From Leptospiraceae bacterium (GTDB lineage: Bacteria; Spirochaetota; Leptospiria; Leptospirales; Leptonemataceae): a stretch of DNA of 64,000 nucleotides. How positions within the stretch are numbered: position 1 is the first letter of the stretch; every line of letters begins with the position of its first letter. Positions 1 to 9,833 of this stretch are shown here, piece by piece. Made by a program: the position numbers and the translations under genes. The stretch covers positions 1-64,000 of the forward strand of contig JANXCF010000003.1 in NCBI GenBank assembly GCA_025059995.1. Reading direction: 5' to 3'. Below the pieces are notes generated by a model. That model was not told the DNA's origin and made no database searches. It was given only the letters and a program-made list of their open reading frames with translations.

Positions 1-77
1 GTAGGACCATATGATGATGAGAAGTTAGGATTTTACAAAGTAGCAAAGTATTACTACTACCCAGGTTGGTGGGAACC
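1..77 (+). repeat. 77-bp perfect inverted repeat, copy 1
   Basis: Bases 1-77 are the exact reverse complement of 47299-47375. Identity stops at base 78 (g here, t expected). Both copies encode the same stretch of a TRAP solute-binding protein in the same frame. The left end may be cut by the window edge. Confidence 0.95.
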
Positions 78-438
78 GAGTGCGAATTTGAGTTATCTCA
101 TCAATCTCGATGCATGGAAAGAGCTTCCAGAAATCTATCAATCAGTGATCCAAGTAGCAACTACTATAGCAAATCAAGACATGCAAGCAAAGTTTGATTA
201 TCTAAACCCTACTTCTTTAAAAAGAATTTTAGAAAAAGGGGTAGTTTTAAGAAAATTTTCCGATGAAATCCTAAACGAAGCCTATAAGATCACAAAAGAA
301 ATTATGGAAGAAACAGCAAAAGAAAATCCAAGCTACAAAAAAGTATATGAATCATGGAAAAAATTTCAAACCCTTACGAAAGACTGGTTAAAATTGGCTG
401 AACTTACCTTTGAGAGTTTTAATTATCAAAAGAGCTGA
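1..438 (+). CDS. TRAP transporter solute-binding protein (DctP/TakP-like), 3' part only
   Basis: The reading frame is open from base 1, so only the C-terminal ~145 residues are present. They match the C-lobe of the complete TRAP solute-binding protein at 46938-48035: both contain VGPYDDEKLGFYKVAKYYYY and a later LRKFSDEI motif. Such proteins bind carboxylates, often 2-oxo acids in the TakP group, in the periplasm and pass them to a DctQM permease. The first 77 bases equal the 47 kb gene base for base. From base 78 the two diverge to recognisable but clearly different proteins. The end overlaps the convergent folB by 20 bases. No permease gene follows on this strand, so the rest of its operon, if any, lies to the left. 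Confidence 0.85.
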   Translation, partial: VGPYDDEKLGFYKVAKYYYYPGWWEPSANLSYLINLDAWKELPEIYQSVIQVATTIANQDMQAKFDYLNPTSLKRILEKGVVLRKFSDEILNEAYKITKEIMEETAKENPSYKKVYESWKKFQTLTKDWLKLAELTFESFNYQKS

Positions 439-787
439 TTCTTTTTTTGGTGATTTCAATTCCAGTCCTCTTCGCATTAACAATGGCTTTAGGTTTAAAG
501 ACTTGAATCTTAATGCTTTTTAACAAATGGAATTTCTGGAGTAAATGTTCTCCCAAATCATGAGCTAATTTTTCTAGGAGCTTTGGGCTATGATTTTCAC
601 AGAAAGCGAGGATTTCTCGATAGAGTTCTTTATAATTGATTGTGTCAAAGATAGAATCCGAAACAAATGCTTGAGAAAACTCAACCTCGCATTCGATATT
701 AAAAACGACTTCTTGGAACTGGGTTCGCTCTTCTTCTTTTACACCCACTTTCATGATGACACTGAGTTCTTCGATTAAAATTTTCAT
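419..787 (-). CDS. folB: Dihydroneopterin aldolase FolB
   Basis: This 122-residue protein has the FolB length and pattern: a GVKEEERTQFQEV stretch near the N-terminus, the TINY motif in the middle, LLEKLA, and a KPKAIVNA stretch near the C-terminus. FolB splits 7,8-dihydroneopterin to 6-hydroxymethyl-dihydropterin and glycolaldehyde in cytosolic folate synthesis. Its ATG shares one base with the TAA of the upstream pteridine reductase-like gene (TAATG), so the two are probably translationally coupled. The 3' end overlaps the convergent TRAP fragment by 20 bases. Confidence 0.88.
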   Translation of the reverse strand: MKILIEELSVIMKVGVKEEERTQFQEVVFNIECEVEFSQAFVSDSIFDTINYKELYREILAFCENHSPKLLEKLAHDLGEHLLQKFHLLKSIKIQVFKPKAIVNAKRTGIEITKKRISSFDN

Positions 788-1548
788 TATAGGTTTTCTC
801 CACCATCAACAGGAATATTTATACCCGTTAAAAAATCATTTTCGATGATAAATCGAACGGCATGGGTGATATAATCAGGACTACCCGGAAGTCTTAGAGG
901 GATCTTTTTGATGGATTTTTCATAGTAATCAACGGGGTTCCAGCTTTCATTTATGATCCCTTCTTTATTGATTTGGGCAGGGGGTAAAATAGCACCAGGA
1001 GAAATCCCATTCACTCTAACATTAGGAGCTAATTCTTTTGCCAACATATAAGTAAGCTTTTCTAAACAATACTTACTTAATCGATACAAGAAATGATCTG
1101 TTCGATGGAATCTCAAGCTTGCATCCAAAAAGTTAATAACAATCCCCTGATGCTCTTTCTTAAAAAAAACTTTTTTGATAATATAGCTTGGGGTGAAAAA
1201 ATTCACATCAAAAATTTTTCTGTAGTTATCATAATCGAAGTTTTCCCAATTATCGAAATCAGGAAAAATCGATGCACTATTGATGACGATGTGAATCTCT
1301 TCTTTTTCAATGGTTTCGAAAAAACGCTTTCGATCATCTTCTTTTGAGAAATCTGACTGGATCAAATATGAATTGGGATTATAAGCTTGAATAGAAGACA
1401 ATACTTCTTGAGCTTCTTTTTCAGAAGTTCGATAATGAATTATCCATTTTGGCTCAAACTTAGCCAAATCCAAAATGATGCTTTTAGCAATCCGTTTTGC
1501 ACCACCTGTGACTAAGATTGTTTTATTTTTTAGTTCTTCTAGTTTCAT
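787..1548 (-). CDS. SDR pteridine reductase, PTR1/FolM-like
   Basis: A 253-residue short-chain dehydrogenase. The cofactor loop TGGAKRIA (residues 14-21) has the TGxxxRx(G/A) form typical of PTR1/FolM rather than the classical TGxxxGxG. NSAS is at 90-93. The active site reads Asp142, Tyr155, Lys159, with the Asp 13 residues before Tyr as in PTR1, where Asp replaces the usual SDR Ser. The C-terminus has VDGG. Known members reduce dihydropterins or dihydromonapterin with NADPH and can back up dihydrofolate reductase. Coupling to folB supports a pterin role. It overlaps the upstream S41-like gene by 26 bases. The exact substrate is inference. Confidence 0.75.
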   Translation of the reverse strand: MKLEELKNKTILVTGGAKRIAKSIILDLAKFEPKWIIHYRTSEKEAQEVLSSIQAYNPNSYLIQSDFSKEDDRKRFFETIEKEEIHIVINSASIFPDFDNWENFDYDNYRKIFDVNFFTPSYIIKKVFFKKEHQGIVINFLDASLRFHRTDHFLYRLSKYCLEKLTYMLAKELAPNVRVNGISPGAILPPAQINKEGIINESWNPVDYYEKSIKKIPLRLPGSPDYITHAVRFIIENDFLTGINIPVDGGENL

Positions 1549-2785
1549 TTTGCTTTATGAGCTCTAAGATTTTTCTATGATATGGATCATCAAGAGTAGG
1601 TGAATCTGAGGGGGGATAGATGGGAATAAAGTCTTCTATTTCAATCCAATTTTTTTCGTTAGTAGTGGGAATTTCTACATACCCAATCGTGAAGTTAAAA
1701 GCACCATAATTTTCTGTCGGTGATAAAGGGATTTGTTTTCCAATATAGACTGGTATTTCTCTTTTCGGACCTAGGATTGTTGCTTTTGGTGAGTTTTGAA
1801 TCATCTTTGCTAATCCATATGAAAAAGGAGAACTTTTCGTTTGTAGTAAAACAATGATTTTTCCTGTATGAAAGATATCTTCTTTTGTTGTGAAGACTTC
1901 TGGATTTTTTTCTTTGGTGTAGATTTTCATGATTTCTTTTTTAGGAAGAAAGATATCTGAAATCAGAAAAATTTCATGTATATCTCCAGTGGATAAATAC
2001 CTTAAATCCAAAACTATAATGTCAGGTGTGGGGCTATCGAAGAGAATTCGTTTTAATTCCTCACTTGTACCACGAGTTCCAAAGCGGATTTGCAAATACA
2101 GAATATCGGTTTTATCCGGCAATTTCCAAAAGGTTTTTCTTATAGGGATTACTTTTAAGTCAGTTCGTATGAGTTGATATGAAATGCCTTGAATGGTTAA
2201 TTGAAGTGGGGTTTTAGGTTTGCCTCGAATTCTTGCTACGACATCTTCGATTAGAAAATTATCTACGTCCTCACCGTTGATTTGTTGTAAATACTGATTG
2301 GGACGTATTTCTGCTAAATAGGCGGGAGAACCTTCCATCACATCCAAAATAAAAAATTTTCCAATAGATTCTTCATAAAGTATAATGCCAACACCAGATA
2401 GATTTTCCGTTTCTTTCAAACGTTCTATAGTTGAAGGTGTGATGTATAGATTTCTTCCTTTTTTGGTTTTGAGTAATTCATACACAAAATTTTTATAAAA
2501 TGTTTCTGATTGGTTTGCGTCTTTTTGAAAGTTTTTTCGTAGTAATTCGAGGGCATAATCCCGGGCATTGAGGTTTGTGACGTTTTGGTTATTGGGGTCT
2601 ATTTTTTTTACAGCTCTAAAATAATCTTCGTTAATGATTGTATCGGAAAAAAAATAGTGATTTCGAAATTCTTTTTCTAAAGTTTGAAGAAATGCTTCAG
2701 GTTCCAAAAGGGACGTTGTTTTTTCTTTACAATAGACAAAAAAAACGAAAAAAAACAAGCTCAAACTAATTACGACTCTTTGCAT
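1523..2785 (-). CDS. S41 (C-terminal processing) peptidase-like lipoprotein, catalytically degenerate
   Basis: 420 residues. A hydrophobic start ending in FFVYC-KEK (Cys19) looks like a spirochaetal lipobox. A PDZ-like domain (GVGIILYEE to about residue 200) is followed by an S41-like core: [14 protein letters not shown] near 255-268, then [13 protein letters not shown] and ATILGPKRE. In active S41 enzymes this region carries GTASASE and, 25 residues later, a catalytic Lys in FGKG. Aligned without gaps, both positions are proline here (about 320 and 345). It is therefore probably not a working protease, perhaps a binding or scaffolding lipoprotein. It overlaps aroC by 20 bases and the pteridine reductase gene by 26. 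Confidence 0.7.
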   Translation of the reverse strand: MQRVVISLSLFFFVFFVYCKEKTTSLLEPEAFLQTLEKEFRNHYFFSDTIINEDYFRAVKKIDPNNQNVTNLNARDYALELLRKNFQKDANQSETFYKNFVYELLKTKKGRNLYITPSTIERLKETENLSGVGIILYEESIGKFFILDVMEGSPAYLAEIRPNQYLQQINGEDVDNFLIEDVVARIRGKPKTPLQLTIQGISYQLIRTDLKVIPIRKTFWKLPDKTDILYLQIRFGTRGTSEELKRILFDSPTPDIIVLDLRYLSTGDIHEIFLISDIFLPKKEIMKIYTKEKNPEVFTTKEDIFHTGKIIVLLQTKSSPFSYGLAKMIQNSPKATILGPKREIPVYIGKQIPLSPTENYGAFNFTIGYVEIPTTNEKNWIEIEDFIPIYPPSDSPTLDDPYHRKILELIKQNETRRTKK

Positions 2786-3956
2786 GTTTTAACCACCATT
2801 TGGGATAGATTGCACGCTGACGAAAATACATATCAATCAATACTAAATTAATCACAGACTCAACAATTGGCACTGCACGAGGTAGGACACATGGATCATG
2901 CCTTCCACCAACAAGCAGGTTTACAGGTTCACCGCTTTCGGAAACAGTCTTTTGGATTTTATGGATGGAAGCTGTGGGTTTGAACGCTAAGCGCATAAGA
3001 ATAGGCATCCCATTAGAAATCCCTCCTTGGATTCCTCCTGAGTGGTTTGTGCGTGTTTGTAAAAGGGGAATGTTTTCGAATCCTTCGATATTTTTGATAT
3101 CTCGATTTTTTTCTATCAGGTCATGTTCGGGTAAATGTTCTTTTCCAGGAACAAAAAAGGAGTCATTATGTTGACTTCCTCGTAATTTTGTGCCAGAAAA
3201 GCCACTTCCACTCTCGAAACCTTTGCAAGCAGGGATACTCAAACAAGCTTTTGCAAACTCAGCATCTAATTTATCAAAAACAGGTTCACCTAATCCAGGA
3301 GGAACATTTCGCACAATCACTCCAATGGTCCCTCCTAAGGAGTCACCTTCTTTTCGAACCTCTTCTATGAGTTTTATCATTTTTTCTGAAGCTTCTTGAT
3401 CAGGACAACGAACGGGTGAGGCATCTACTTCATCTTGGGTTTTTGGTGGATTTTCCATCACTCGGGATTCAATTTCCCCAATGGAATTTACCCAGGCAAT
3501 GGTTTCAATCTCAAGTTCTGATTTTAGAATCTGAGCGGCAATACTTCCTGCAATCACTCGTGCCACAGTCTCTCTTACAGAAGCTCTTCCCCCACCCAAT
3601 GGAGTTCGATAGGCATATTTCGCATGATATGTATAATCAGCATGGGATGGTCGATAAATATCGGCCCATTTTAAGTAGTCTTCAGATTTTATATCAATGT
3701 TTCTCACAATGATGGCTAGGGGTGTGCCCAAGGTCTTGCCTTTGTAAATCCCACTGAGGATTTCGAATTCTTCGGTTTCTTTTCGCTGGGTGGTAAGGCG
3801 ACTTTGTCCCGGTCTTCTTCGTTGGAGTTGATGTCTGACTTTTTCGAAATCAATTTCTATCCCTGCAGGACATCCATCAATTACCACTCCAATTGCCGGA
3901 CCATGAGATTCTCCGAAAGTAGTTACTCGAAATAGTTGATTTGTTGTAGAAGACAT
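2766..3956 (-). CDS. aroC: Chorismate synthase
   Basis: 396 residues, full length. Family signatures are [12 protein letters not shown] at the N-terminus (His of GESHG), [13 protein letters not shown] (about 47-59), [17 protein letters not shown], and [16 protein letters not shown] near the C-terminus. The enzyme removes phosphate from 5-enolpyruvylshikimate-3-phosphate with reduced FMN to give chorismate. It is the first gene of a minus-strand run (aroC, S41-like, pteridine reductase, folB). Chorismate also feeds folate via p-aminobenzoate, which links it loosely to folB. aroE lies at 38.8 kb. Confidence 0.97.
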   Translation of the reverse strand: MSSTTNQLFRVTTFGESHGPAIGVVIDGCPAGIEIDFEKVRHQLQRRRPGQSRLTTQRKETEEFEILSGIYKGKTLGTPLAIIVRNIDIKSEDYLKWADIYRPSHADYTYHAKYAYRTPLGGGRASVRETVARVIAGSIAAQILKSELEIETIAWVNSIGEIESRVMENPPKTQDEVDASPVRCPDQEASEKMIKLIEEVRKEGDSLGGTIGVIVRNVPPGLGEPVFDKLDAEFAKACLSIPACKGFESGSGFSGTKLRGSQHNDSFFVPGKEHLPEHDLIEKNRDIKNIEGFENIPLLQTRTNHSGGIQGGISNGMPILMRLAFKPTASIHKIQKTVSESGEPVNLLVGGRHDPCVLPRAVPIVESVINLVLIDMYFRQRAIYPKWWLKHAKSRN

Positions 3957-4086
3957 CTACTTCCATAAGTAGAAAAGATTTTTTTGTGTCAATAATTAGA
4001 GAAGTTTTACGGAATTCGAAAAAAACAAAATCACTTGCCATGAAACAAAAACGAAAAATTTTGACTTGCGAAGTGGAGTAAATTCT

Positions 4087-4398
4087 ATGTTTGCGGTGAT
4101 TGAACTCAAGGGCAAGCAGCACATTATCCAAAAAGATCAAGTCTTTGTGAGTGAACTAACGGGTAAAAGTGAAGGAGAAGAATTCGAGATTGATTCGGTT
4201 TTATTAGTCAACAAAGACAATGAAGTAAAAATCGGCACCCCTTATGTGGAAGGAGCAAAAGTAAAGTTAAAAGTAATCAAAAATTTCCGTGGACCAAAAA
4301 TCCGAGGCTTTGTTTACAAAAGAAAAACGGGTTATGCAAAAAGATGGGGACATAGACAAAATTTACAAAAGCTTCAAGTGATTGATATTCTTGTTTAA
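4087..4398 (+). CDS. rplU: Ribosomal protein bL21
   Basis: From the ATG at 4087 the product is 103 residues (MFAVIELKGKQHIIQKDQVF), the normal L21 length. The C-terminal part (RGFVYKRKTGYAKRWGHRQ) is typical of the RNA-binding end. An upstream ATG at 4066 would add seven residues, but the 4087 start has a GGAG Shine-Dalgarno 8-11 bases ahead and matches the family. First gene of rplU-prp-rpmA-obgE-proB, divergent from aroC. Confidence 0.97.
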   Translation: MFAVIELKGKQHIIQKDQVFVSELTGKSEGEEFEIDSVLLVNKDNEVKIGTPYVEGAKVKLKVIKNFRGPKIRGFVYKRKTGYAKRWGHRQNLQKLQVIDILV

Positions 4399-4403
4399 TT
4401 GGT

Positions 4404-4724
4404 TTGATTGAAGTTCTTATTTCTTTCGATACGGCTGAAAGAATCAAAGAAATACAAATTACAGGTCATGCTCCTATAGAAGAAAGTTATAGTTTGGAAT
4501 GTGCAGTCGTTTCTACGATTGTAGAGATACTTTCTTTAGAACTCAAGGAATTTGGAAATGACTTCAACGAAATAAAAGAAAAGGGCTTATGGAGGGTGGC
4601 TTTCCCTGAGAATTCAGAACTTCAATCGAACTTAAAAAGAATTTTGTTTGCTAAACTACTTTTGTTAAAAAAATTAAGTCAAAGTCATTCAGATACTGTA
4701 AATCTAAAAATCAAAGAGGAGTGA
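4404..4724 (+). CDS. prp: Ribosomal-processing cysteine protease Prp (YsxB family)
   Basis: 106 residues from a TTG start five bases after rplU. GHAP near residue 24 holds the family His, and LECAVVSTI near residue 32 holds the nucleophile Cys. Prp cuts an N-terminal extension from L27 in Firmicutes and relatives, and the gene sits between rplU and rpmA as in those genomes. Here the L27 encoded just downstream has no extension: a TGA, Prp's own stop, stands in frame two codons before its ATG. The present role is therefore unclear. Confidence 0.8.
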   Translation: MIEVLISFDTAERIKEIQITGHAPIEESYSLECAVVSTIVEILSLELKEFGNDFNEIKEKGLWRVAFPENSELQSNLKRILFAKLLLLKKLSQSHSDTVNLKIKEE

Positions 4725-4727
4725 ACA

Positions 4728-6072
<1,345 letters not shown>

Positions 6073-6073
<1 letters not shown>

Positions 6074-7188
6074 TGAACCGAAGTGCATTTCTATCAGAAT
6101 GGGATCAAATCAAAAGGATTGTGATCAAGATTGGCTCCAACTTGATTGTGGATCCAAACACTGAGCAAATTCAATTCGACTTATTAAATCATCTGATTGA
6201 TGAAATTTTGTTTTTACGAAACCAACAGAAAGAAGTAATCCTTGTAAGTAGCGGTGCCATTGCTTTGGGGAAAAAGAAAATTAAAACTTTAATCCAAAAT
6301 GATTCTTATCAAAATCCATCTGTCATAAAAAAGCAAGCCTTAGCATCCATTGGACAGATCGAATTGATGAAATTTTATCAGAACTTATTTGATGAGAAAA
6401 AAATTTTGATTTCGCAGATATTAATCACCGCAAAAGATTTTCGGGATCGGGAAACCTATCTTAACATTGGACATACCTTACAAGAGATCTTAAAATTAAA
6501 TGTCCTTCCCGTAATCAATGAAAACGATACTGTATCAACAGATGAAATCAAATTTGGTGATAATGATTTTTTGTCTGCGGCGGTTGCGGCTTTATTGAAC
6601 TCTCAGCTTTTGATTTTACTGACCTCTGTAGAAGGTTTTTTAATCAATAACCAAAGGGTTTCGTTTTTGGACAAAATTGATTCTGAAATCATCAAGCATG
6701 CAAAAGGACCACAAGGTTTTGGTAGTGGTGGGATGTATTCAAAAATCAAGGTTGGTAAGTTATGCCAACAAGCGGGACTACATCTGGCTATTCTTCCAGG
6801 TAAAGAAAAACATGTTTTGAGAAGATTCTATCAAGGAGATGATATTGGGACCTTGATATATTCTACAAAAAGATTTTTAAGAGCTCGAAAAAAATGGCTT
6901 TTGTTTTCTCGTTCCAAAGGGGCTATCATTGTCGATGAAGGAGCTGAGAAGGCTTTACGCTATAAGAATTCGTCCCTTCTGTGGGCTGGCATCAAAAACA
7001 TCGAAGGAAGCTTTACTTATGGCGATGTTGTAGAAATCAAAAATCAAAAGCAAGAAATTTTAGGACGAGGCATCATTAACATACCTTCACGCATCTTAAG
7101 AAATAGATTGAATCATGAACAATATCCTTTAAAAGAGTTCTTTCCCTTTGAGGTGATTCATCGTGATGATTTAATTTTAGAAGATTAA
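6073..7188 (+). CDS. proB: Glutamate 5-kinase
   Basis: 371 residues: an amino-acid kinase domain (VIKIGSNLI, SSGAIALGK, VINENDTVSTDE, FGDNDFLSA) and a C-terminal PUA domain from about residue 280. It phosphorylates glutamate in the first step of proline synthesis. It overlaps obgE by one base (TAATG). The next step, proA, often adjacent, does not follow; two minus-strand tRNA genes do. Confidence 0.95.
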
Positions 7189-7190
7189 GT

Positions 7191-7275
7191 TGCCCGGGGC
7201 GGGACTTGAACCCGCACGGGCTTTTGGCCCCCAGGATTTTAAGTCCTGTATGTCTACCTGTTCCATCACCCGGGC
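7191..7275 (-). tRNA. tRNA-Leu (anticodon UAA)
   Basis: Read on the minus strand, the acceptor stem GCCCGGG pairs with CCCGGGC and the discriminator is A. The anticodon stem-loop is CAGGACTTAAAATCCTG with anticodon TAA. A class II long variable arm (GGGGGCCAAAAGCCC) and a T arm with GGTTCAAGTCC follow. Length is 85 nt. The CCA end is not encoded. Confidence 0.95.
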
Positions 7276-7279
7276 GTTG

Positions 7280-7351
7280 AGGCGTCGGTGGGATTCGAAC
7301 CCACGATCGGGCTTTTGCAGAGCCCTGCCTTAGCCCCTTGGCCACGACGCC
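7280..7351 (-). tRNA. tRNA-Cys (anticodon GCA)
   Basis: On the minus strand, GGCGTCG pairs with CGACGCC and the discriminator is U, the main identity base of cysteine tRNA. The anticodon arm GGGCTCTGCAAAAGCCC gives anticodon GCA. The T loop is GGTTCGAATCC. Length is 72 nt. It lies four bases upstream of tRNA-Leu, likely in one transcript. CCA is not encoded. Confidence 0.96.
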
Positions 7352-7412
7352 ATGATTTTTCTCAAAAATCTATCATCAAGTAGAATCCGAATATGAAAAT
7401 TTAACTTTCATG

Positions 7413-8462
7413 TCAAGTCATTTTATTGATCCTCCAGCTTGAGGCTTTTCTTAACCGATCATTGATGGCAAAACCAAGACCTCGATTTTCCACATTAAAG
7501 GCAACAATACCATCAAAGTTTTTTTCTAAATCATGTAGTGTTCGATATAGATTTTTCGCTATCTCAAATAAGTTTTCGTTGTGTGAAAGATGAAAGACAC
7601 TATCATGATGTGGAAAATTTCCATATACAATAAAAGCCATTTTTTGTTTTTCTTGTAAAAAATTTCGTAGGGTTTCTTTTTCTGGGAGAACCTTATTTTT
7701 AGTAATGATTTCATCTAATAATTGTGAATAATCTATGATTGAAACTTTACGAAAATCATCGAGAAATTCTTTAGATAGTAAGATCAAAGGAATTTTGGGA
7801 AGGTAATGTTTTTCTAAAAGTCCTGGAGAGTGTAAGGTTTCACCTCCTTTTTTTTGATTTGAAACAATAACTTCATAACCGAGTGATTCAAAATCCTCTT
7901 TTGTAAAGATGCCTGGACGAAGAATTTCAATTGTGCTTTCATCACGAAATAAAACCACGGTCGATTCTATTCCCACATGACAAATCCCTCCATCCACTAC
8001 ATCTACTTTTTCTTGAAAGTAATCCCTGACCATTTCGGCACTGATTGGACTAAGTTTCGTAAAGGGATTGGCAGAAGGAGCGGCAATGGGCTTTTCAACA
8101 GAACGAAGGATTTCTAAAGCAATGGGATGATCAGGAATACGAAATCCACAATAGGGTGAACCTCCCGTAACTATCTCGGGGATCGTCGTTTTTTTTGGGA
8201 AAAGAATCGTCAAAGGACCTGGCCAAAATTTAAATAAAGGTTCATGGTAGTCTTTTAAAAAGACATATTCATCGAGCTGGTTCGGAGAACTAATATGACA
8301 GATTAAAGGGTTGTTTAAGGGTCTTTTTTTTAGTTCAAAGATTTTTCTTACCGCATTTTCGTTCGTTGCCAGTGCGGCAAGACCATAAACCGTTTCTGTA
8401 GGGATTGCTACAACTTCGCCTTGTTTTAGTTTTTCTACAGCTTCTTCAATAGAAATGATCAT
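7413..8462 (-). CDS. L-threonylcarbamoyladenylate synthase (Sua5/TsaC)
   Basis: 349 residues. The N-terminal YrdC domain is clear (GEVVAIPTETVYGLAALA, ELKKRPLNNPL, APSANPFTKLSPISAE). A Sua5 C-terminal domain starts near residue 230 after the SPGLLEKHYLPKIP linker. The enzyme makes threonylcarbamoyl-AMP for the t6A37 modification of ANN-decoding tRNAs. Its transferase partner TsaD is at 55.1 kb. The ATG overlaps the stop of the upstream M16 peptidase gene by four bases, so the two are cotranscribed. Confidence 0.93.
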   Translation of the reverse strand: MIISIEEAVEKLKQGEVVAIPTETVYGLAALATNENAVRKIFELKKRPLNNPLICHISSPNQLDEYVFLKDYHEPLFKFWPGPLTILFPKKTTIPEIVTGGSPYCGFRIPDHPIALEILRSVEKPIAAPSANPFTKLSPISAEMVRDYFQEKVDVVDGGICHVGIESTVVLFRDESTIEILRPGIFTKEDFESLGYEVIVSNQKKGGETLHSPGLLEKHYLPKIPLILLSKEFLDDFRKVSIIDYSQLLDEIITKNKVLPEKETLRNFLQEKQKMAFIVYGNFPHHDSVFHLSHNENLFEIAKNLYRTLHDLEKNFDGIVAFNVENRGLGFAINDRLRKASSWRINKMT

Positions 8463-9781
8463 TTCTTAGGAAGTAGTTTCGCTATAAGAGGTTTTTCTGA
8501 AAAGGTTTTTTGGGCTATCTCTAAAACATCTTCTTTTGTGATGGCTTCTATTTCTTCTATCAAAGTTTCTACAGGGTTTCGATAATCATCTTGTAACATA
8601 CTTTGTAGTAAATAACCGCTTAGTCCTTTGATAGTTTCAATCGAGGACCAAATCTGAGTTTTGATAGTATTTTTTGCGATCATGAAAAGATCATCACTAA
8701 TATACTCATTCATAAGGGATTGGAGTATTAACTGGACCTCCTCTTTTAGTTTTTCGATTTGTTTGGGATCAATACCTGCAAAGATTTCCAAAATAGAAAA
8801 GGACTGATTTCGCAAAATGCTCGAGTAAATTTCATAGCAAGATAAACCCAATTCTTCTCGAACTCGGACATACAAAAGCGAAGAATCCATACCACCCAAA
8901 ATATAATTCATAAAATTCTGCTTGATTCTGTCCTTGTGTTTATACGGAAGAGCAGGAAAAAGCATAAGAAAATACCCTTCTTGAATTCCTTTTTTCTGTA
9001 AGAGGAGTTCTTGTGGTCGATATTGTGCTTTTGGATAGGAAGGTTTTTTGGAGGTTGGCAAATCTTTAAATAATAATTCTACTTCTTTTAGAAATGACTC
9101 AACATCAATATCCCCAACAATAGTAATAAAAGTATTCACCTTTCCGTAGTATTTTGTTTTGAATTGTATCAAATCTTCTCGTTGAACTTCTTTTATATTT
9201 TTTTCTGTCCCTAAAATGGGATGATACTCGGAAAGAAAGTGCTTCATGGATTCTTCGAAAAGATATTGGGTAGGGTCGTCTTCTGCTTCTCGGTATTCAC
9301 TTAAAATAGGCTGAATTTCTTTTTGGAGTTCATTTGCAGGAATCAAAGGATTCACATACATATCTGAAATAATGGGAAAGCCTTTGTGAAAGTTTTCTTT
9401 CAAAATTGAAAGAAAATAATTTGTATGATCATAATCAGTATATGCATTCAAATGTGCACCTAATTTGTTGTAGGAGTGGATAAACTCAATGCTATTAGGA
9501 TAATGTTTGGTTCCTTTAAATAGCATGTGTTCTAATATATGGCTATAACCCCATTCATTTGGTTTTTCAACTTGTGAGCCTGTTCTATTGACAATTTGCA
9601 AATAAACGAGACTTCCGCTTTTAGGGATAAAACCAATATGAATATCGTTTACTTTGAAGTGAATGGGTTCAAAGGATTTGAGCTCAGTAGATTTTTGAAA
9701 ATGAAAGATCTCTTTTTTTAATTTTGTTTTGAATTTTCCTTTCTTTAGGGATTGGGATTGGGAAGGGGATTTTTTTTTCAT
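8459..9781 (-). CDS. M16 family zinc metallopeptidase
   Basis: About 440 residues in one M16 unit. The inverted zinc motif HxxEH appears as HILEHMLFKGT (about residues 81-85), with the third ligand Glu expected in SEYREAEDDP. Second-half landmarks include NYILGGMDSSLLYVRVREELGLSCYEI. Single-unit M16B enzymes usually act as dimers on short peptides. The ATG at 9781 is preferred; a TTG three codons upstream (9790) is possible. No signal peptide is evident, so it is probably cytosolic. Coupled to sua5. Confidence 0.88.
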   Translation of the reverse strand: MKKKSPSQSQSLKKGKFKTKLKKEIFHFQKSTELKSFEPIHFKVNDIHIGFIPKSGSLVYLQIVNRTGSQVEKPNEWGYSHILEHMLFKGTKHYPNSIEFIHSYNKLGAHLNAYTDYDHTNYFLSILKENFHKGFPIISDMYVNPLIPANELQKEIQPILSEYREAEDDPTQYLFEESMKHFLSEYHPILGTEKNIKEVQREDLIQFKTKYYGKVNTFITIVGDIDVESFLKEVELLFKDLPTSKKPSYPKAQYRPQELLLQKKGIQEGYFLMLFPALPYKHKDRIKQNFMNYILGGMDSSLLYVRVREELGLSCYEIYSSILRNQSFSILEIFAGIDPKQIEKLKEEVQLILQSLMNEYISDDLFMIAKNTIKTQIWSSIETIKGLSGYLLQSMLQDDYRNPVETLIEEIEAITKEDVLEIAQKTFSEKPLIAKLLPKK

Positions 9782-9833
9782 GATATCCAAACTATCTTAA
9801 GTTAATTATTAGACATTCTCTTTTCGTTAACAA

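Noticed and set aside
2965-3712. Several plus-strand open frames opposite aroC
   Set aside because: They lie fully inside a strongly conserved gene and show no family motif or signal peptide.
7076-7345. Minus-strand 89-codon open frame across the two tRNA genes
   Set aside because: It covers tRNA-Leu, tRNA-Cys and the end of proB; the translation is low-complexity and shadow-like.
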